A stretch of 64,000 nucleotides of DNA from Citricoccus sp. CH26A (GTDB lineage: Bacteria > Actinomycetota > Actinomycetes > Actinomycetales > Micrococcaceae). The DNA lies in contig NZ_AFXQ01000009.1 of the NCBI RefSeq assembly GCF_000224415.1, positions 1 through 64,000 on the forward strand, in the 5' to 3' direction. Below the pieces are notes generated by a model, which was not told where the DNA came from, ran no database searches, and saw nothing but the letters and a program-made list of their open reading frames with translations. This document shows, in pieces, positions 43,850 through 51,447 of the stretch. The translations under genes and the position numbers were made by a program. Every line of letters begins with the position of its first letter. Position 1 is the first letter of the stretch.

Positions 43850-44353
43850 ATGACCGAGAGATACCTGTCCATCCCCCTGGAACTGCGGTGGTCCGACCAG
43901 GACCTGATGGGGCACGTTAACAACGCCAAGATCGTGACGCTGGCCGAGGAAGCGCGAATTCGTTTTCAGATCCAGGTGGAACGGCTCGATGCCGTGGCGG
44001 AGCCCGAGAGCGTGGGTGGCCGGGTCGTCGCCCGGCAGGTCATCGACTACCACCGGCCGGTGCGCTACGGTCAGCTGCTCGAAATGCGCGTGGGGGTGCT
44101 CCGCGTGGGCACCAGCTCCTTCACCCTGCGCCACCAGGGGGTCCAGGACGGCCGCCCGGTGTTCACCGTGGATGCCGTGGTGGTCGTGGTCTCCGCGGAC
44201 GGTTCCTCCCGCCCACTGACCGATGCCGAGCGCGCCGGACTCGAGGACTGGCGGTGGCCCGAGGACGCCGGGGCCGGGACCGAGGAGCCCCGGGCCCGTC
44301 CGTCCGCGACGGTGGCCTCCGGTGCGGGCGCGGGGACGGGAGCGGAATCGTGA
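43850..44353 (+). CDS. Acyl-CoA thioesterase (hotdog, 4HBT family)
   Basis: A 167-residue hotdog-fold protein. The active-site loop is WSDQDLMGHVNNAKIVTLAEE, with Asp/Asn and the GHVNN turn near residues 16-25. It likely hydrolyses acyl-CoA. The C-terminal ~35 residues are low-complexity. AAAGGA precedes the ATG. Its stop overlaps the start of the TspO-like gene (GTGA), so both are one operon. Confidence 0.85.
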   Translation: MTERYLSIPLELRWSDQDLMGHVNNAKIVTLAEEARIRFQIQVERLDAVAEPESVGGRVVARQVIDYHRPVRYGQLLEMRVGVLRVGTSSFTLRHQGVQDGRPVFTVDAVVVVVSADGSSRPLTDAERAGLEDWRWPEDAGAGTEEPRARPSATVASGAGAGTGAES

Positions 44354-45351
44354 GTACTGCCGCAACACCCAGCGGCGGACCCGGCCGCCCGGGCCGTTCC
44401 ACTCCCGCCCCCACCGCCGCCTCCGGCTCGGCTGGCTTCCTGGGCACGCGGACCGGCCAGACCACGACGGCGGTGGTCATCGTGATCGCCATCCTCAGCG
44501 CCTTCGTCGGTTCCGGCGCGGTCGGGGGAACCCCGATCACGGAGGCCGCCGACGGCTGGCTGACCGCGGACAGCACCTGGATCGCCCCGGCCGGGCCCGC
44601 CTTCTCGATCTGGTCGGTCATCTACACCGGTCTCGTGGGCTACGGGATCTGGCAGTTCTTCCCGGCTGCGGACGCCGCCCGTCACCACGCCGCACGGCCG
44701 TGGATCCTCGCGGGGGTCGTCCTGAACTCGGCCTGGATCTGGGTCGTCCAGGCCGACTGGCTGGCCGTCAGCGTGCTGGTGATCGTCCTGCTGCTGGCGT
44801 GCCTGTGCCGGGTCCTCGTGATCCTGGAGTCCGCACGGTACCGCGAGCCCGCCCCGCCGGCGACGGCGACCGGCACCGGAGCGCCTGCGGCCCCGTCCCG
44901 GGGGGTCGCCGCCCGCTGGACCGAGAGGATCCTGCTCGATGGCGTCCAGGGGCTGTACCTGGGCTGGGTCACGGTGGCGACCCTGGCCAACATCGCGGCA
45001 TGGCTGGCATCCCTCGGCTGGACCGGCGCGCCGCTGGGGCCCGTGGTCTGGGCGACCGTCCTGGTGGTGGTCGCCACGCTGATCGCCACGGCCACGGCGC
45101 TGTACGATGGCGGCCGGTTCGCCCCGGCACTGGCGACCGCCTGGGGGCTGGCCTGGATCGCCGTCGGACGTTCAGACGGCTCGGGGTTGCAGTCCGCGTC
45201 GCTGGCCCTCACCGCCGCGGGCGCCGCTGTCCTGGTCGTGCTGGCCACCATCGCCGCCTGGCTGATGTCCCGCAGATCCGTCACCGGGGAGGCGCGTGAC
45301 CTGATCGCCGATGCCCTGGACGGGGACGGCGATCCGATCGACGGGCGCTGA
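44350..45351 (+). CDS. TspO/MBR-like tryptophan-rich membrane protein
   Basis: A 333-residue membrane protein with a hydrophilic N-terminal 35 residues and about nine short hydrophobic segments. GPAFSIWSVIYTGLVGYGIW and LNSAWIWVVQADWLAVS match the tryptophan-rich sensory protein (TspO) family. It is longer than bacterial TspO (about 160), with an added Pro/Ala-rich loop near 175-200 and further spans after it, so the second half is not the canonical fold. It starts with GTG in the thioesterase stop. A hairpin follows. Confidence 0.75.
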   Translation: MSTAATPSGGPGRPGRSTPAPTAASGSAGFLGTRTGQTTTAVVIVIAILSAFVGSGAVGGTPITEAADGWLTADSTWIAPAGPAFSIWSVIYTGLVGYGIWQFFPAADAARHHAARPWILAGVVLNSAWIWVVQADWLAVSVLVIVLLLACLCRVLVILESARYREPAPPATATGTGAPAAPSRGVAARWTERILLDGVQGLYLGWVTVATLANIAAWLASLGWTGAPLGPVVWATVLVVVATLIATATALYDGGRFAPALATAWGLAWIAVGRSDGSGLQSASLALTAAGAAVLVVLATIAAWLMSRRSVTGEARDLIADALDGDGDPIDGR

Positions 45352-45352
45352 G

Positions 45353-45379
45353 CTCCTGACCTGCAGGGCAGGTCGGGAG
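45353..45379 (+). terminator. Hairpin terminator
   Basis: CTCCTGACCTGC / GCAGGTCGGGAG stem (12 bp, one G-U type pair) with an AGG loop, followed by TATTCT. It lies after the TspO-like gene. Confidence 0.6.
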
Positions 45380-45419
45380 TATTCTCCGAGCATCCACCGT
45401 GCCGGAGCAGGAGGCCCCC

Positions 45420-45671
45420 ATGAGTACCGAACCACGCACCCCTGGTGACCCGGACGAGGCCCCGGCGGGAGCCCCGTCCCAGGAGTCCGCGGAGCAGACC
45501 CGAGCAGCTGCCGAGGAGGCCCGGGAGGCCGCTGAGGAGGCGCGTGCCGCTGCCGAGGAGGCCCGGGAGGCCGCCGAGGAGGCCAAGAGACGCCACGATG
45601 CCGACGACGCCCGGGCTGACGAATGGGAGGAGGAGTCCTTTCCCGCCTCCGACCCCCCCGCCAATTACTGA
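45420..45671 (+). CDS. Small acidic protein with FPASDPPANY tail (1)
   Basis: An 83-residue soluble protein. An acidic Pro/Gly start is followed by four AAEEAREAAEEAR-type heptad units (about residues 32-58, coiled-coil or single helix) and an acidic end DEWEEESFPASDPPANY. AGGAGG lies 5 bases before the ATG. The C-terminal ten residues are identical to those of the convergent small protein. The tail motif occurs in many small bacterial proteins; its role is unknown. Confidence 0.7.
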   Translation: MSTEPRTPGDPDEAPAGAPSQESAEQTRAAAEEAREAAEEARAAAEEAREAAEEAKRRHDADDARADEWEEESFPASDPPANY

Positions 45672-45679
45672 CCACAGGC

Positions 45680-45720
45680 GCAGGGCCCCGGAGACCAGGC
45701 AATGGTCTCCGGGGCCCTGC
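45680..45720. terminator. Bidirectional terminator between twin small genes
   Basis: Perfect 18-bp stem GCAGGGCCCCGGAGACCA with a GGCAA loop. It stands at the exact centre of the two convergent FPASDPPANY genes. Confidence 0.85.
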
Positions 45721-45740
45721 TCGTCGAGGCGGCGTGCCGC

Positions 45741-45911
45741 TCAGTAGTTGGCCGGCGGATCGGAGGCCGGGAAGGTGTCCTCGACCTGCTCGTCCAGCTC
45801 CTCCTCGGTCTCCGGGCCGCGCGAGGACTTCTCGTTCTCGCTGAACTGGGTCTGCGGCTCGTCGAGGCGGTCCTCGTCCGGGACCTCCGGGTTGACGGGA
45901 TCAGTGCTCAT
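45741..45911 (-). CDS. Small acidic protein with FPASDPPANY tail (2)
   Basis: A 56-residue, strongly acidic protein ending EQVEDTFPASDPPANY. ATG 45911 lies five bases after AGGAGG; a second ATG at 45914 overlaps that spacing. The body (PEVPDEDRLDEPQTQFSENEKSSRGPE) lacks the Ala-rich repeats of its convergent twin, so only the tail is shared. It could be a small stress or partner-binding protein; this is a guess. Confidence 0.7.
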   Translation of the reverse strand: MSTDPVNPEVPDEDRLDEPQTQFSENEKSSRGPETEEELDEQVEDTFPASDPPANY

Positions 45912-46268
45912 CATGTCCTCCTGAAAATACGTCGGGCTTCCAGTCTGAACCCTAGCGGTGCTCAGCACGGGCGTGACCACCCTACAGAGGGCCGGCGCTC
46001 ATTCCGCGTCTTGTCCTGTACGGATGCCGGTGCGCACGGTGGATCGTTCCTTGGTTCCGCCCATGCCATGCCCGCCCGGAACGTCCATCTCCACCGATAA
46101 GCCGCGTAGGCGGGGAGGTGTGGACATGGTCGCATGCGTGACCTACTGTTCGACATATTCATTCGCATCATTCTTCTGGATAGGGATCGCCGGGGCGGCA
46201 CAGCGAACATTGAGTTCAGCGCGTTCAGCGCACTGCGTCGTACAGCAGGCGGTGATCAGGAGACCTGC

Positions 46269-46718
46269 ATGCTCGCACCTCGGGAGACGACCATGACTGA
46301 TACCCACGAGACGACCATGACCGACCGTCTGGCGATCGAGAAGCTGCTCAATACCTACTCCCTGGCCTATGACAGCCGGGACCTGGAGACGATGGAATCC
46401 TGTTTCACCGCCGACGCCGTCTTCAGCATGCGGATCGCTGGGCAGGAGCCCGTGTCCTTCGAGGGCCGGGACAGCATCATGAAGCTGATGACCGACTCGA
46501 TGGCGGTGCAGACCGACCAGCGTCGCCACATCAACTCCAACCTCCTGGTGTCCGAGGAGGACGGGGTGGTCCGCACGACGAGCTACCTCACGCTGGTCGC
46601 CACGGAGGGTGACCAGATCCGGTTGCTCAGTGCCGGGGTGTACCGGAACGAGATCGTCGAGGACGGTGGAGCCCTGCGGCTCCGCAGGCTCCACCTGGAC
46701 CTGGACAAGGCCTACTGA
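46269..46718 (+). CDS. SnoaL-like/NTF2-fold protein (1)
   Basis: A 149-residue protein with LAIEKLLNTYSLAYDSRDLETMESCFTADAVFSM split over two strands, and the pattern IRLLSAGVYRNEIV at the end. This fits the SnoaL_4 type NTF2 fold used by bile-acid dehydratases, scytalone dehydratase and limonene-epoxide hydrolases. AGGAG lies six bases before ATG 46269; ATG 46293 and 46317 are alternatives, within a short repeat of GAGACGACCATGAC. It is the first gene of the plus-strand catabolic operon, 32 bases ahead of the CoA ligase. A dehydratase, isomerase or hydrolase role is inferred. Confidence 0.75.
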   Translation: MLAPRETTMTDTHETTMTDRLAIEKLLNTYSLAYDSRDLETMESCFTADAVFSMRIAGQEPVSFEGRDSIMKLMTDSMAVQTDQRRHINSNLLVSEEDGVVRTTSYLTLVATEGDQIRLLSAGVYRNEIVEDGGALRLRRLHLDLDKAY

Positions 46719-46750
46719 GCCACGCCGGAATCCCAGGAGAGGAGACCGTA

Positions 46751-48307
46751 GTGACCAACCAAGGACTGATCCCGGCCAAGTGGGCGGCGCTGACGCCTGA
46801 CGCGCAGGCCGTGTATGACGTGCCCCATGACCGCAGGATCAACTGGGCCGACCTGGACTCGATGGTGCGGCGGCTGGCGAATGGACTACTCGGGTTGGGG
46901 TTGCAGCCCGGGGACCGGGTGGCCATGCTCTCCAAGAACAGCGTCGAGTACCAGGCCCTGTACTTCGCGGCCGGTCGTGCCGGCCTGGTGACACAGCCGC
47001 TGAACTGGCGGTTGGCCTCGGCTGCCCTCGCGGAGATCGTGCAGGACGCATCCCCGAAGGCAGTCATTGTCTCCGATGAGTTCCTTGACGTGTCCCGTGA
47101 CCTGCAGCGAACCCTTGACATCTCGCACTGGTTCGAGTTCGGAGCCGGGGGCGACGGGAGCCTTGAACGCCTGGTCGAGGGTTCCTCCGACGACGAGCCG
47201 GAGATCACCTCCCGGGTCGGTGAGGACGATCCCTTCTTCATCCTCTACACCGGGGGTACGACGGGGAAGTCCAAGGGCGCCCTGCATACCCATCGCAGCG
47301 CGGCGGCCGGGATGTTGAACCAGACCGTGGCGGAGCGGATCGTCCCGAGTGATGTCTACATGCTCACGGGGCAGATGTACCACATCCCCATCATCCTCTC
47401 GATGAATTACATGAAGCACGGATGCCCCCTGGTCCTGGTGAACTTCGAGGCGCAGCAGGCGCTGGAGATCATCGAGGCGGAGAACGTGTCGGCGTTCTTG
47501 GGGATCACCACGATGCTCAACTGGATGATGGCTGTGGAGGGATTCGGGCAGTACGACCTCAGCAGCCTCCGCAACATCCAGTACGGTGGCGGGCCGATGC
47601 CGTCGTCGATCGTCCGCCAGGCCCTGGACTCGTTCCCCTGCACCCTGATCCAGGGATACGGGCAGACCGAGGGGACCACGATGTGCTTCCTCTCGCAGGA
47701 GGACCACGCGAATGCCGTCGCGGGGATACATCCGGAGCGACTGCGCTCCTGTGGCCGCGAGGGCTTCCTGACCTCTGTCCGGATCGTGGACGACCAGGGC
47801 CGCGAAGTGCCACGGGACGGCAAGACTCCGGGCGAGATCGTCGTCCGGTCGCAGGCGAACATGGTCGGCTACCTGAACCAACCCGAACTGACCGCCCAGA
47901 CCCTGCGCGATGGGTGGATGTGGACCGGGGACGTGGCCACCTGGGACCAGGACCGATACGTCTACATCGTCGACCGCGCCAAGGACATGATCATCTCCGG
48001 GGGCGAGAACATCTTCAGCGTCCAGGTCGAGGAGGCGATCGCCAGCCATCCCGCTGTCCTGGAGTGCGCCGTCATCGGCGTTCCGGATGAGGAATGGGGC
48101 GAGTCGGCCAAGGGGTTCGTCGTGCTCAAGCCCGGGCAGCAGGCGACCGAACAGGAGATCATCGACCAGGCCAAGACCCAGCTGGCCAGCTACCAGAAAC
48201 CCCGTTCGGTGGAGTTCGTGCCGCAGTTGCCCAAGGCGCCCACGGGCAAGATCCTGAAGCGGGATCTCCGGGCGCCCTACTGGGAGGAGCTGGAACGGCG
48301 TGTCTGA
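46751..48307 (+). CDS. Acyl-CoA ligase (ANL superfamily, FadD-like)
   Basis: A 518-residue AMP-forming CoA ligase. Its P-loop motif is ILYTGGTTGKSKGALHTH (about 168-185). The A5-type motif GYGQTEGTTMCFLS, A7 MWTGDVATW, A8 YIVDRAKDMIISGGENI and A10 lysine in KAPTGKILKRDL are all visible. It should activate the pathway acid to its CoA thioester; the acid is not indicated. It starts with GTG and ends overlapping the next gene by eight bases. The following genes are hydratases and a thioesterase, all translationally coupled. Confidence 0.9.
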   Translation: MTNQGLIPAKWAALTPDAQAVYDVPHDRRINWADLDSMVRRLANGLLGLGLQPGDRVAMLSKNSVEYQALYFAAGRAGLVTQPLNWRLASAALAEIVQDASPKAVIVSDEFLDVSRDLQRTLDISHWFEFGAGGDGSLERLVEGSSDDEPEITSRVGEDDPFFILYTGGTTGKSKGALHTHRSAAAGMLNQTVAERIVPSDVYMLTGQMYHIPIILSMNYMKHGCPLVLVNFEAQQALEIIEAENVSAFLGITTMLNWMMAVEGFGQYDLSSLRNIQYGGGPMPSSIVRQALDSFPCTLIQGYGQTEGTTMCFLSQEDHANAVAGIHPERLRSCGREGFLTSVRIVDDQGREVPRDGKTPGEIVVRSQANMVGYLNQPELTAQTLRDGWMWTGDVATWDQDRYVYIVDRAKDMIISGGENIFSVQVEEAIASHPAVLECAVIGVPDEEWGESAKGFVVLKPGQQATEQEIIDQAKTQLASYQKPRSVEFVPQLPKAPTGKILKRDLRAPYWEELERRV

Positions 48308-48740
48308 GACGGCTCCCGCGCACCTGGCGCTCGTCGGACGCGCGTTCCCCGGAGGCCAGTACACCCTCGAGCCGTGGCGGGCCTGGCTGCTCACGGACGC
48401 GCTAGGGGATGACACGGGGGACACCCAGCCCCACCCGGTCATGGCGTGGATGGCCGCCGTCGGGGGCATGGGCATCACGTGGGACGAGTTGTTCGCCTGG
48501 TTCGATGCCACGGCGGACGACGGGCCCATGCTCGGTGAACACCAGACCACCCTGCACGCGCCGCTGCGATCCGGGGTGACGTACCGCGTGAGCGGGAAGG
48601 TCACCTCGGTGGACCGCAAGACGGGCCGCCGGGCCGGCACCTTTGACATCGTCGGCTACGAGCTGTATCTCCATGACGGACAGGAACACGTGGCCACCTG
48701 CTGGAACTCGCTGGTGCTGCCGAGGAGGCTCGCGACATGA
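48300..48740 (+). CDS. FAS1-like dehydratase (MaoC N-terminal-domain type)
   Basis: A 146-residue hotdog protein related to the N-terminal half of MaoC/FAS1-like dehydratases (HPVMAWMAAVGGMG, LHAPLRSGVTYRVSGKVTSVDR). It lacks the catalytic Asp/His dyad pattern seen in its neighbour, as expected for the non-catalytic half of a split hydratase. It starts GTG inside the ligase gene and its stop overlaps the MaoC gene start (ATGA). The pair likely forms a heterodimeric enoyl-CoA hydratase. Confidence 0.75.
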   Translation: MSETAPAHLALVGRAFPGGQYTLEPWRAWLLTDALGDDTGDTQPHPVMAWMAAVGGMGITWDELFAWFDATADDGPMLGEHQTTLHAPLRSGVTYRVSGKVTSVDRKTGRRAGTFDIVGYELYLHDGQEHVATCWNSLVLPRRLAT

Positions 48741-49204
48741 ACGTCACCGTGGGGAGTCCGCTGCCCGTCCACGAGGTGCGCGTGGACCCCGGGCCCATGA
48801 AGACCATGGCGGCACTGCTCGGTGATCCCAATCCGATCCACTGGGACACCCGAGCCGTCGCCGAACTGGGCCTGGGCGAGCGTCCGGTGAACCAGGGGCC
48901 GCTCAACATGGGGTACCTCATGACGATGCTGGCGCGCTGGGCCGGGGGCCGCGATCGGGTCCTCGACTTCCGGGTGCGGTTCCTCGGGAACGTTCTCGCC
49001 GGAGATCGGGTCCGCGCCGAAGGCACCGTGACGGGACTGCGCGTCACGGGTGCAGGCCGGATCGCCGACTGCGAGGTGGTCCTGAAGGTCATCGGCGGGG
49101 ACACGGTCCTGGCCGGGACGGCCAGTGTCCTGGTCGAGCCCCTGGGCCCGGGCGACCACACCATGACGCCAGAAGCGGTCCACCAGACAGGGAGAGAACG
49201 ATGA
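48737..49204 (+). CDS. MaoC-family dehydratase (R-hydratase type)
   Basis: A 155-residue hotdog hydratase. The hydratase 2 motif LLGDPNPIHWDTRAVAELGL provides the catalytic Asp/His pair (D-x-N-P-I-H), and VNQGPLNMGYLM follows. It adds water to an enoyl-CoA, giving a 3-hydroxyacyl-CoA. It is start-stop overlapped on both sides. With the preceding protein it makes up a double-hotdog unit like the split hydratases of steroid side-chain breakdown. Confidence 0.85.
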   Translation: MNVTVGSPLPVHEVRVDPGPMKTMAALLGDPNPIHWDTRAVAELGLGERPVNQGPLNMGYLMTMLARWAGGRDRVLDFRVRFLGNVLAGDRVRAEGTVTGLRVTGAGRIADCEVVLKVIGGDTVLAGTASVLVEPLGPGDHTMTPEAVHQTGRER

Positions 49205-49647
49205 CGATGACGGATACCAGCTCACGGCTGGACTTCCAACTGTCCTACGGCGACTGCGATGCCGTGGGCATCGCCTACTTCGCCATCTACTACCGCTGGA
49301 TGGAACGTGCCTACACCTCATGGCTCTATGCCCAGGGCATCCGCAGTGGTGAGATGCAGGAGCAACTCGGTGTGGTCACGGTGGGCATCAGCTCAGGCGC
49401 CCGTTACCTGTCCACCGCGCAGGTCTTCGACCATCTCACGTGCCAAGTGGTGCTCGACCGGCTGGGCGAGTCCTCGTATCGGGTCGGGTACGAGTTCATC
49501 CGGGACGGAGAACTGGTCACCCGCGGCCAGATGAGCTACGCCTGCCGAGACGCCACGGACTTCTCCAAGACGCCCCTTCCGGGCCGGTTGCGCGAGACAC
49601 TCAATCTGCTGCCCGCCCCGTCGTTCGACATCGACCTGGGAGGCTGA
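49201..49647 (+). CDS. Acyl-CoA thioesterase (4HBT family)
   Basis: A 148-residue hotdog thioesterase starting with the 4HBT motif FQLSYGDCDAVGIAYFAIYYRWMERA (shown in part), with Asp and the D-x-x-G pattern of 4-hydroxybenzoyl-CoA thioesterase. It could release a free acid from a CoA intermediate or rescue trapped CoA. ATG overlaps the MaoC stop. The presence of a thioesterase inside an operon that begins with a CoA ligase is typical of CoA-recycling pathways. Confidence 0.85.
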   Translation: MTMTDTSSRLDFQLSYGDCDAVGIAYFAIYYRWMERAYTSWLYAQGIRSGEMQEQLGVVTVGISSGARYLSTAQVFDHLTCQVVLDRLGESSYRVGYEFIRDGELVTRGQMSYACRDATDFSKTPLPGRLRETLNLLPAPSFDIDLGG

Positions 49648-49648
49648 G

Positions 49649-50245
49649 GTGGAAGCAGAGAGCCCCTTGGCCGCGCTGATCGGCCGGCAGAGTCGAGTGC
49701 CCGATGTCGTCGACACGGAGTCCCTGCGCGAGGTGGTCCGCGGCTTGCTGGATCGCGAGGCGATCCGCGACCTGGTGATGCTCTACGCCCGGGCCGTGGA
49801 CGATCACGACATCGATGCCGTCGTCGGTACCTTCACCACCGACGGGGTCTTCGACCGGCGGGGTGACGAGGCGGTCGGACACGAGGAGATCCGCGCAGCC
49901 TTCCTGTCCGCCATGCATACCTACCAGGCGATGCTGCATACCCCCGAGGCCCATGTCGTCACGCTCACGGGCCCGGAGGAGGCGGTCGGCTGGGCGAGTG
50001 GCCACGCCGAGCTGGTGACGCGGCGGACGACCATCATCGCCGCCTATCGCTACGACGACGCCTACGTCCGTGAGGACGGGCGCTGGCGGTTCTCCCGTCG
50101 TCGGGTGCAGTTCATGTACGCCGTCCCGGCCGACGAACACGGTCCCGGGCTGGTCGGTCCGGACCGCATGCGGTGGCCCGGCCTGGAGCCCGCTCCCGCG
50201 GATTACCCGGAGGGCATCGAAACCTGGGCCGCGTCCCGGCGATGA
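49649..50245 (+). CDS. SnoaL-like/NTF2-fold protein (2)
   Basis: A 198-residue second SnoaL_4-type protein. It has LLDREAIRDLVMLYARAVDDHD, then DAVVGTFTTDGVFDRRG and HEEIRAAFLSAM, a common NTF2 beginning, and the end RRVQFMYAVPADEHG. GTG 49649 starts one base after the previous stop. It is the last gene of the plus-strand operon and shows weak likeness to the first SnoaL-like protein. Two NTF2-fold enzymes in one operon suggest two dehydration or isomerisation steps. Confidence 0.75.
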   Translation: MEAESPLAALIGRQSRVPDVVDTESLREVVRGLLDREAIRDLVMLYARAVDDHDIDAVVGTFTTDGVFDRRGDEAVGHEEIRAAFLSAMHTYQAMLHTPEAHVVTLTGPEEAVGWASGHAELVTRRTTIIAAYRYDDAYVREDGRWRFSRRRVQFMYAVPADEHGPGLVGPDRMRWPGLEPAPADYPEGIETWAASRR

Positions 50246-50281
50246 CCCGGCCGGCGGCGATCCGCTCGGGGGTGACCCGCC

Positions 50282-50326
50282 CGGACTGGCAACCCACGCA
50301 GCCTGTTCGAAGGCGAGGTTCCAGTC
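50282..50326. terminator. Weak inverted repeat between convergent operons
   Basis: GGACTGGCAACC pairs with GGTTCCAGTCC with one bulged base. It lies in the 114-bp gap between the SnoaL and SDR genes. Confidence 0.35.
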
Positions 50327-50359
50327 CTCACCCCCGCATGGGGCCTCACTGCATATTGT

Positions 50360-51169
50360 CTAGGCGCTCACCACTTCCTTCTGGCCGCGCCACGCGAGCT
50401 GCCCGCCGTCGGCCAGCCAGACGGCACCGGTCACGAATGAGGACAGGGGACTGGCAAGGAACATCGTGACGTTGGCGATGTCCTGCGGCTGGCCCAAGCG
50501 ACCGGCCAGGTGGCTGGCCGCCATGTGGCGGGCAGCGAGCTCGGGGTCGCCCTGCGCCTCCAGGTAGTCCTTCGTCATCTGGGTCTCCGTGGTTGCCGGG
50601 CAGATCGCATTCACCCGGATCGCGTCGTCGGACAGCTCGAGCGCGAGGTTCTTCGTCAGCAGGGCGACCGCCCCCTTGGAGGCACCGTAGGCGAGGGTGT
50701 GCGGAAAGGCGGAGATGGATCCCACCGAGCCGACGTTGACGATGGCGGCACGGTCGCTCTTCTTGAGGTGCGGGTAGGCGGCACGGCACAGCAGGAACAT
50801 CGCCTTGACATTAATGTCGAAGACGCGGTCCCAAACCTCGATCGGCAGCTCGTCGATGGCCAGCTTGTCGGTCAGCATCGCATCGGCCACGCCGGCGTTG
50901 TTGAACAGGACGTCGATGCCTCCGAAGACCTCGACGGTCTCGGCGACGAGCCGTTCGATGGCCAGGGGATCGGTCAGGTCGCACTCCACGTAGACCGCCT
51001 CACCGCCCGCCGACGTCAAGTCCGAGACCGTCGCCTCGGCAGCAGTGCTGTTGATATCTGCGATGACGACACGGCACCCTGCCTCGATGGCGAGCCTGGC
51101 CGTGGTCGCTCCGATGCCGCCTGCCCCTCCGGTGATGATCATGACCGCGCCATCAAGCTGATAGTCCAT
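50360..51169 (-). CDS. Short-chain dehydrogenase/reductase (1)
   Basis: A 269-residue SDR. The cofactor motif is ITGGAGGIGATTARLA, with Asp in VVIADINS pointing to NAD(H). NNAG is present, and the catalytic Ser/Tyr/Lys appear in VGSVGSIS and YGASKGAVALL. It likely oxidises a hydroxyacyl or alicyclic alcohol. The ATG at 51169 follows GGGAG. A second, broken copy of part of this gene lies immediately upstream (51243-51395). Confidence 0.88.
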   Translation of the reverse strand: MDYQLDGAVMIITGGAGGIGATTARLAIEAGCRVVIADINSTAAEATVSDLTSAGGEAVYVECDLTDPLAIERLVAETVEVFGGIDVLFNNAGVADAMLTDKLAIDELPIEVWDRVFDINVKAMFLLCRAAYPHLKKSDRAAIVNVGSVGSISAFPHTLAYGASKGAVALLTKNLALELSDDAIRVNAICPATTETQMTKDYLEAQGDPELAARHMAASHLAGRLGQPQDIANVTMFLASPLSSFVTGAVWLADGGQLAWRGQKEVVSA

Positions 51170-51206
51170 GAAACGCTCCCTTGCCCCGTGCCAGTTGATG
51201 CGACGA

Positions 51207-51241
51207 ACGTAACAAATACGTGCGAATGATGGCAATCATTC
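51207..51241. promoter_or_regulatory. Two adjacent palindromes upstream of SDR
   Basis: ACGTA-acaaa-TACGT (51207-51221) and GAATGAT-ggca-ATCATTC (51224-51241), both perfect. They sit 38-72 bases before the SDR start and are AT-rich compared with surroundings. They could be operator sites for a TetR-like or other dimeric regulator. Confidence 0.55.
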
Positions 51242-51242
51242 A

Positions 51243-51395
51243 CGGCCGCTGCGCCAGGCGGTCGCGCGTCATCTGGGCTCCGCGGTCGCCGGGCGCCCGC
51301 ATTCACCCGGGTCGCGTCATCCGAGAGCTTGAGCGTGAGGTTCCTCCCCAGCAGGAGCCCGGCGCCCTTGGAGACCGGAGCCCAGAGCGTGGGAC
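51243..51395 (-). pseudogene. Truncated duplicate of the SDR gene
   Basis: This stretch aligns with 50552-50700 of the SDR gene, with mismatches and small gaps. Shared parts are CGTCATCTGG, ATTCACCCGG and the segment coding LTLKLSDDATRVNA (intact copy: LALELSDDAIRVNA) preceded by VSKGAGLLL (intact: ASKGAVALL). The frame breaks after VNA. It is a remnant of a duplication, possibly from a recombination event with another SDR. Confidence 0.75.
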
Positions 51396-51401
51396 AGTCG
51401 A

Positions 51402-51435
51402 GCGAGGGGGACACGCACAGGGGTGTCCCCCTCGC
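51402..51435 (-). terminator. Hairpin terminator after the Zn-ADH
   Basis: 13-bp perfect stem GCGAGGGGGACAC with an 8-base loop, just beyond the ADH stop on the minus strand. Confidence 0.7.
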
Positions 51436-51447
51436 CGAGCGTGGAGG

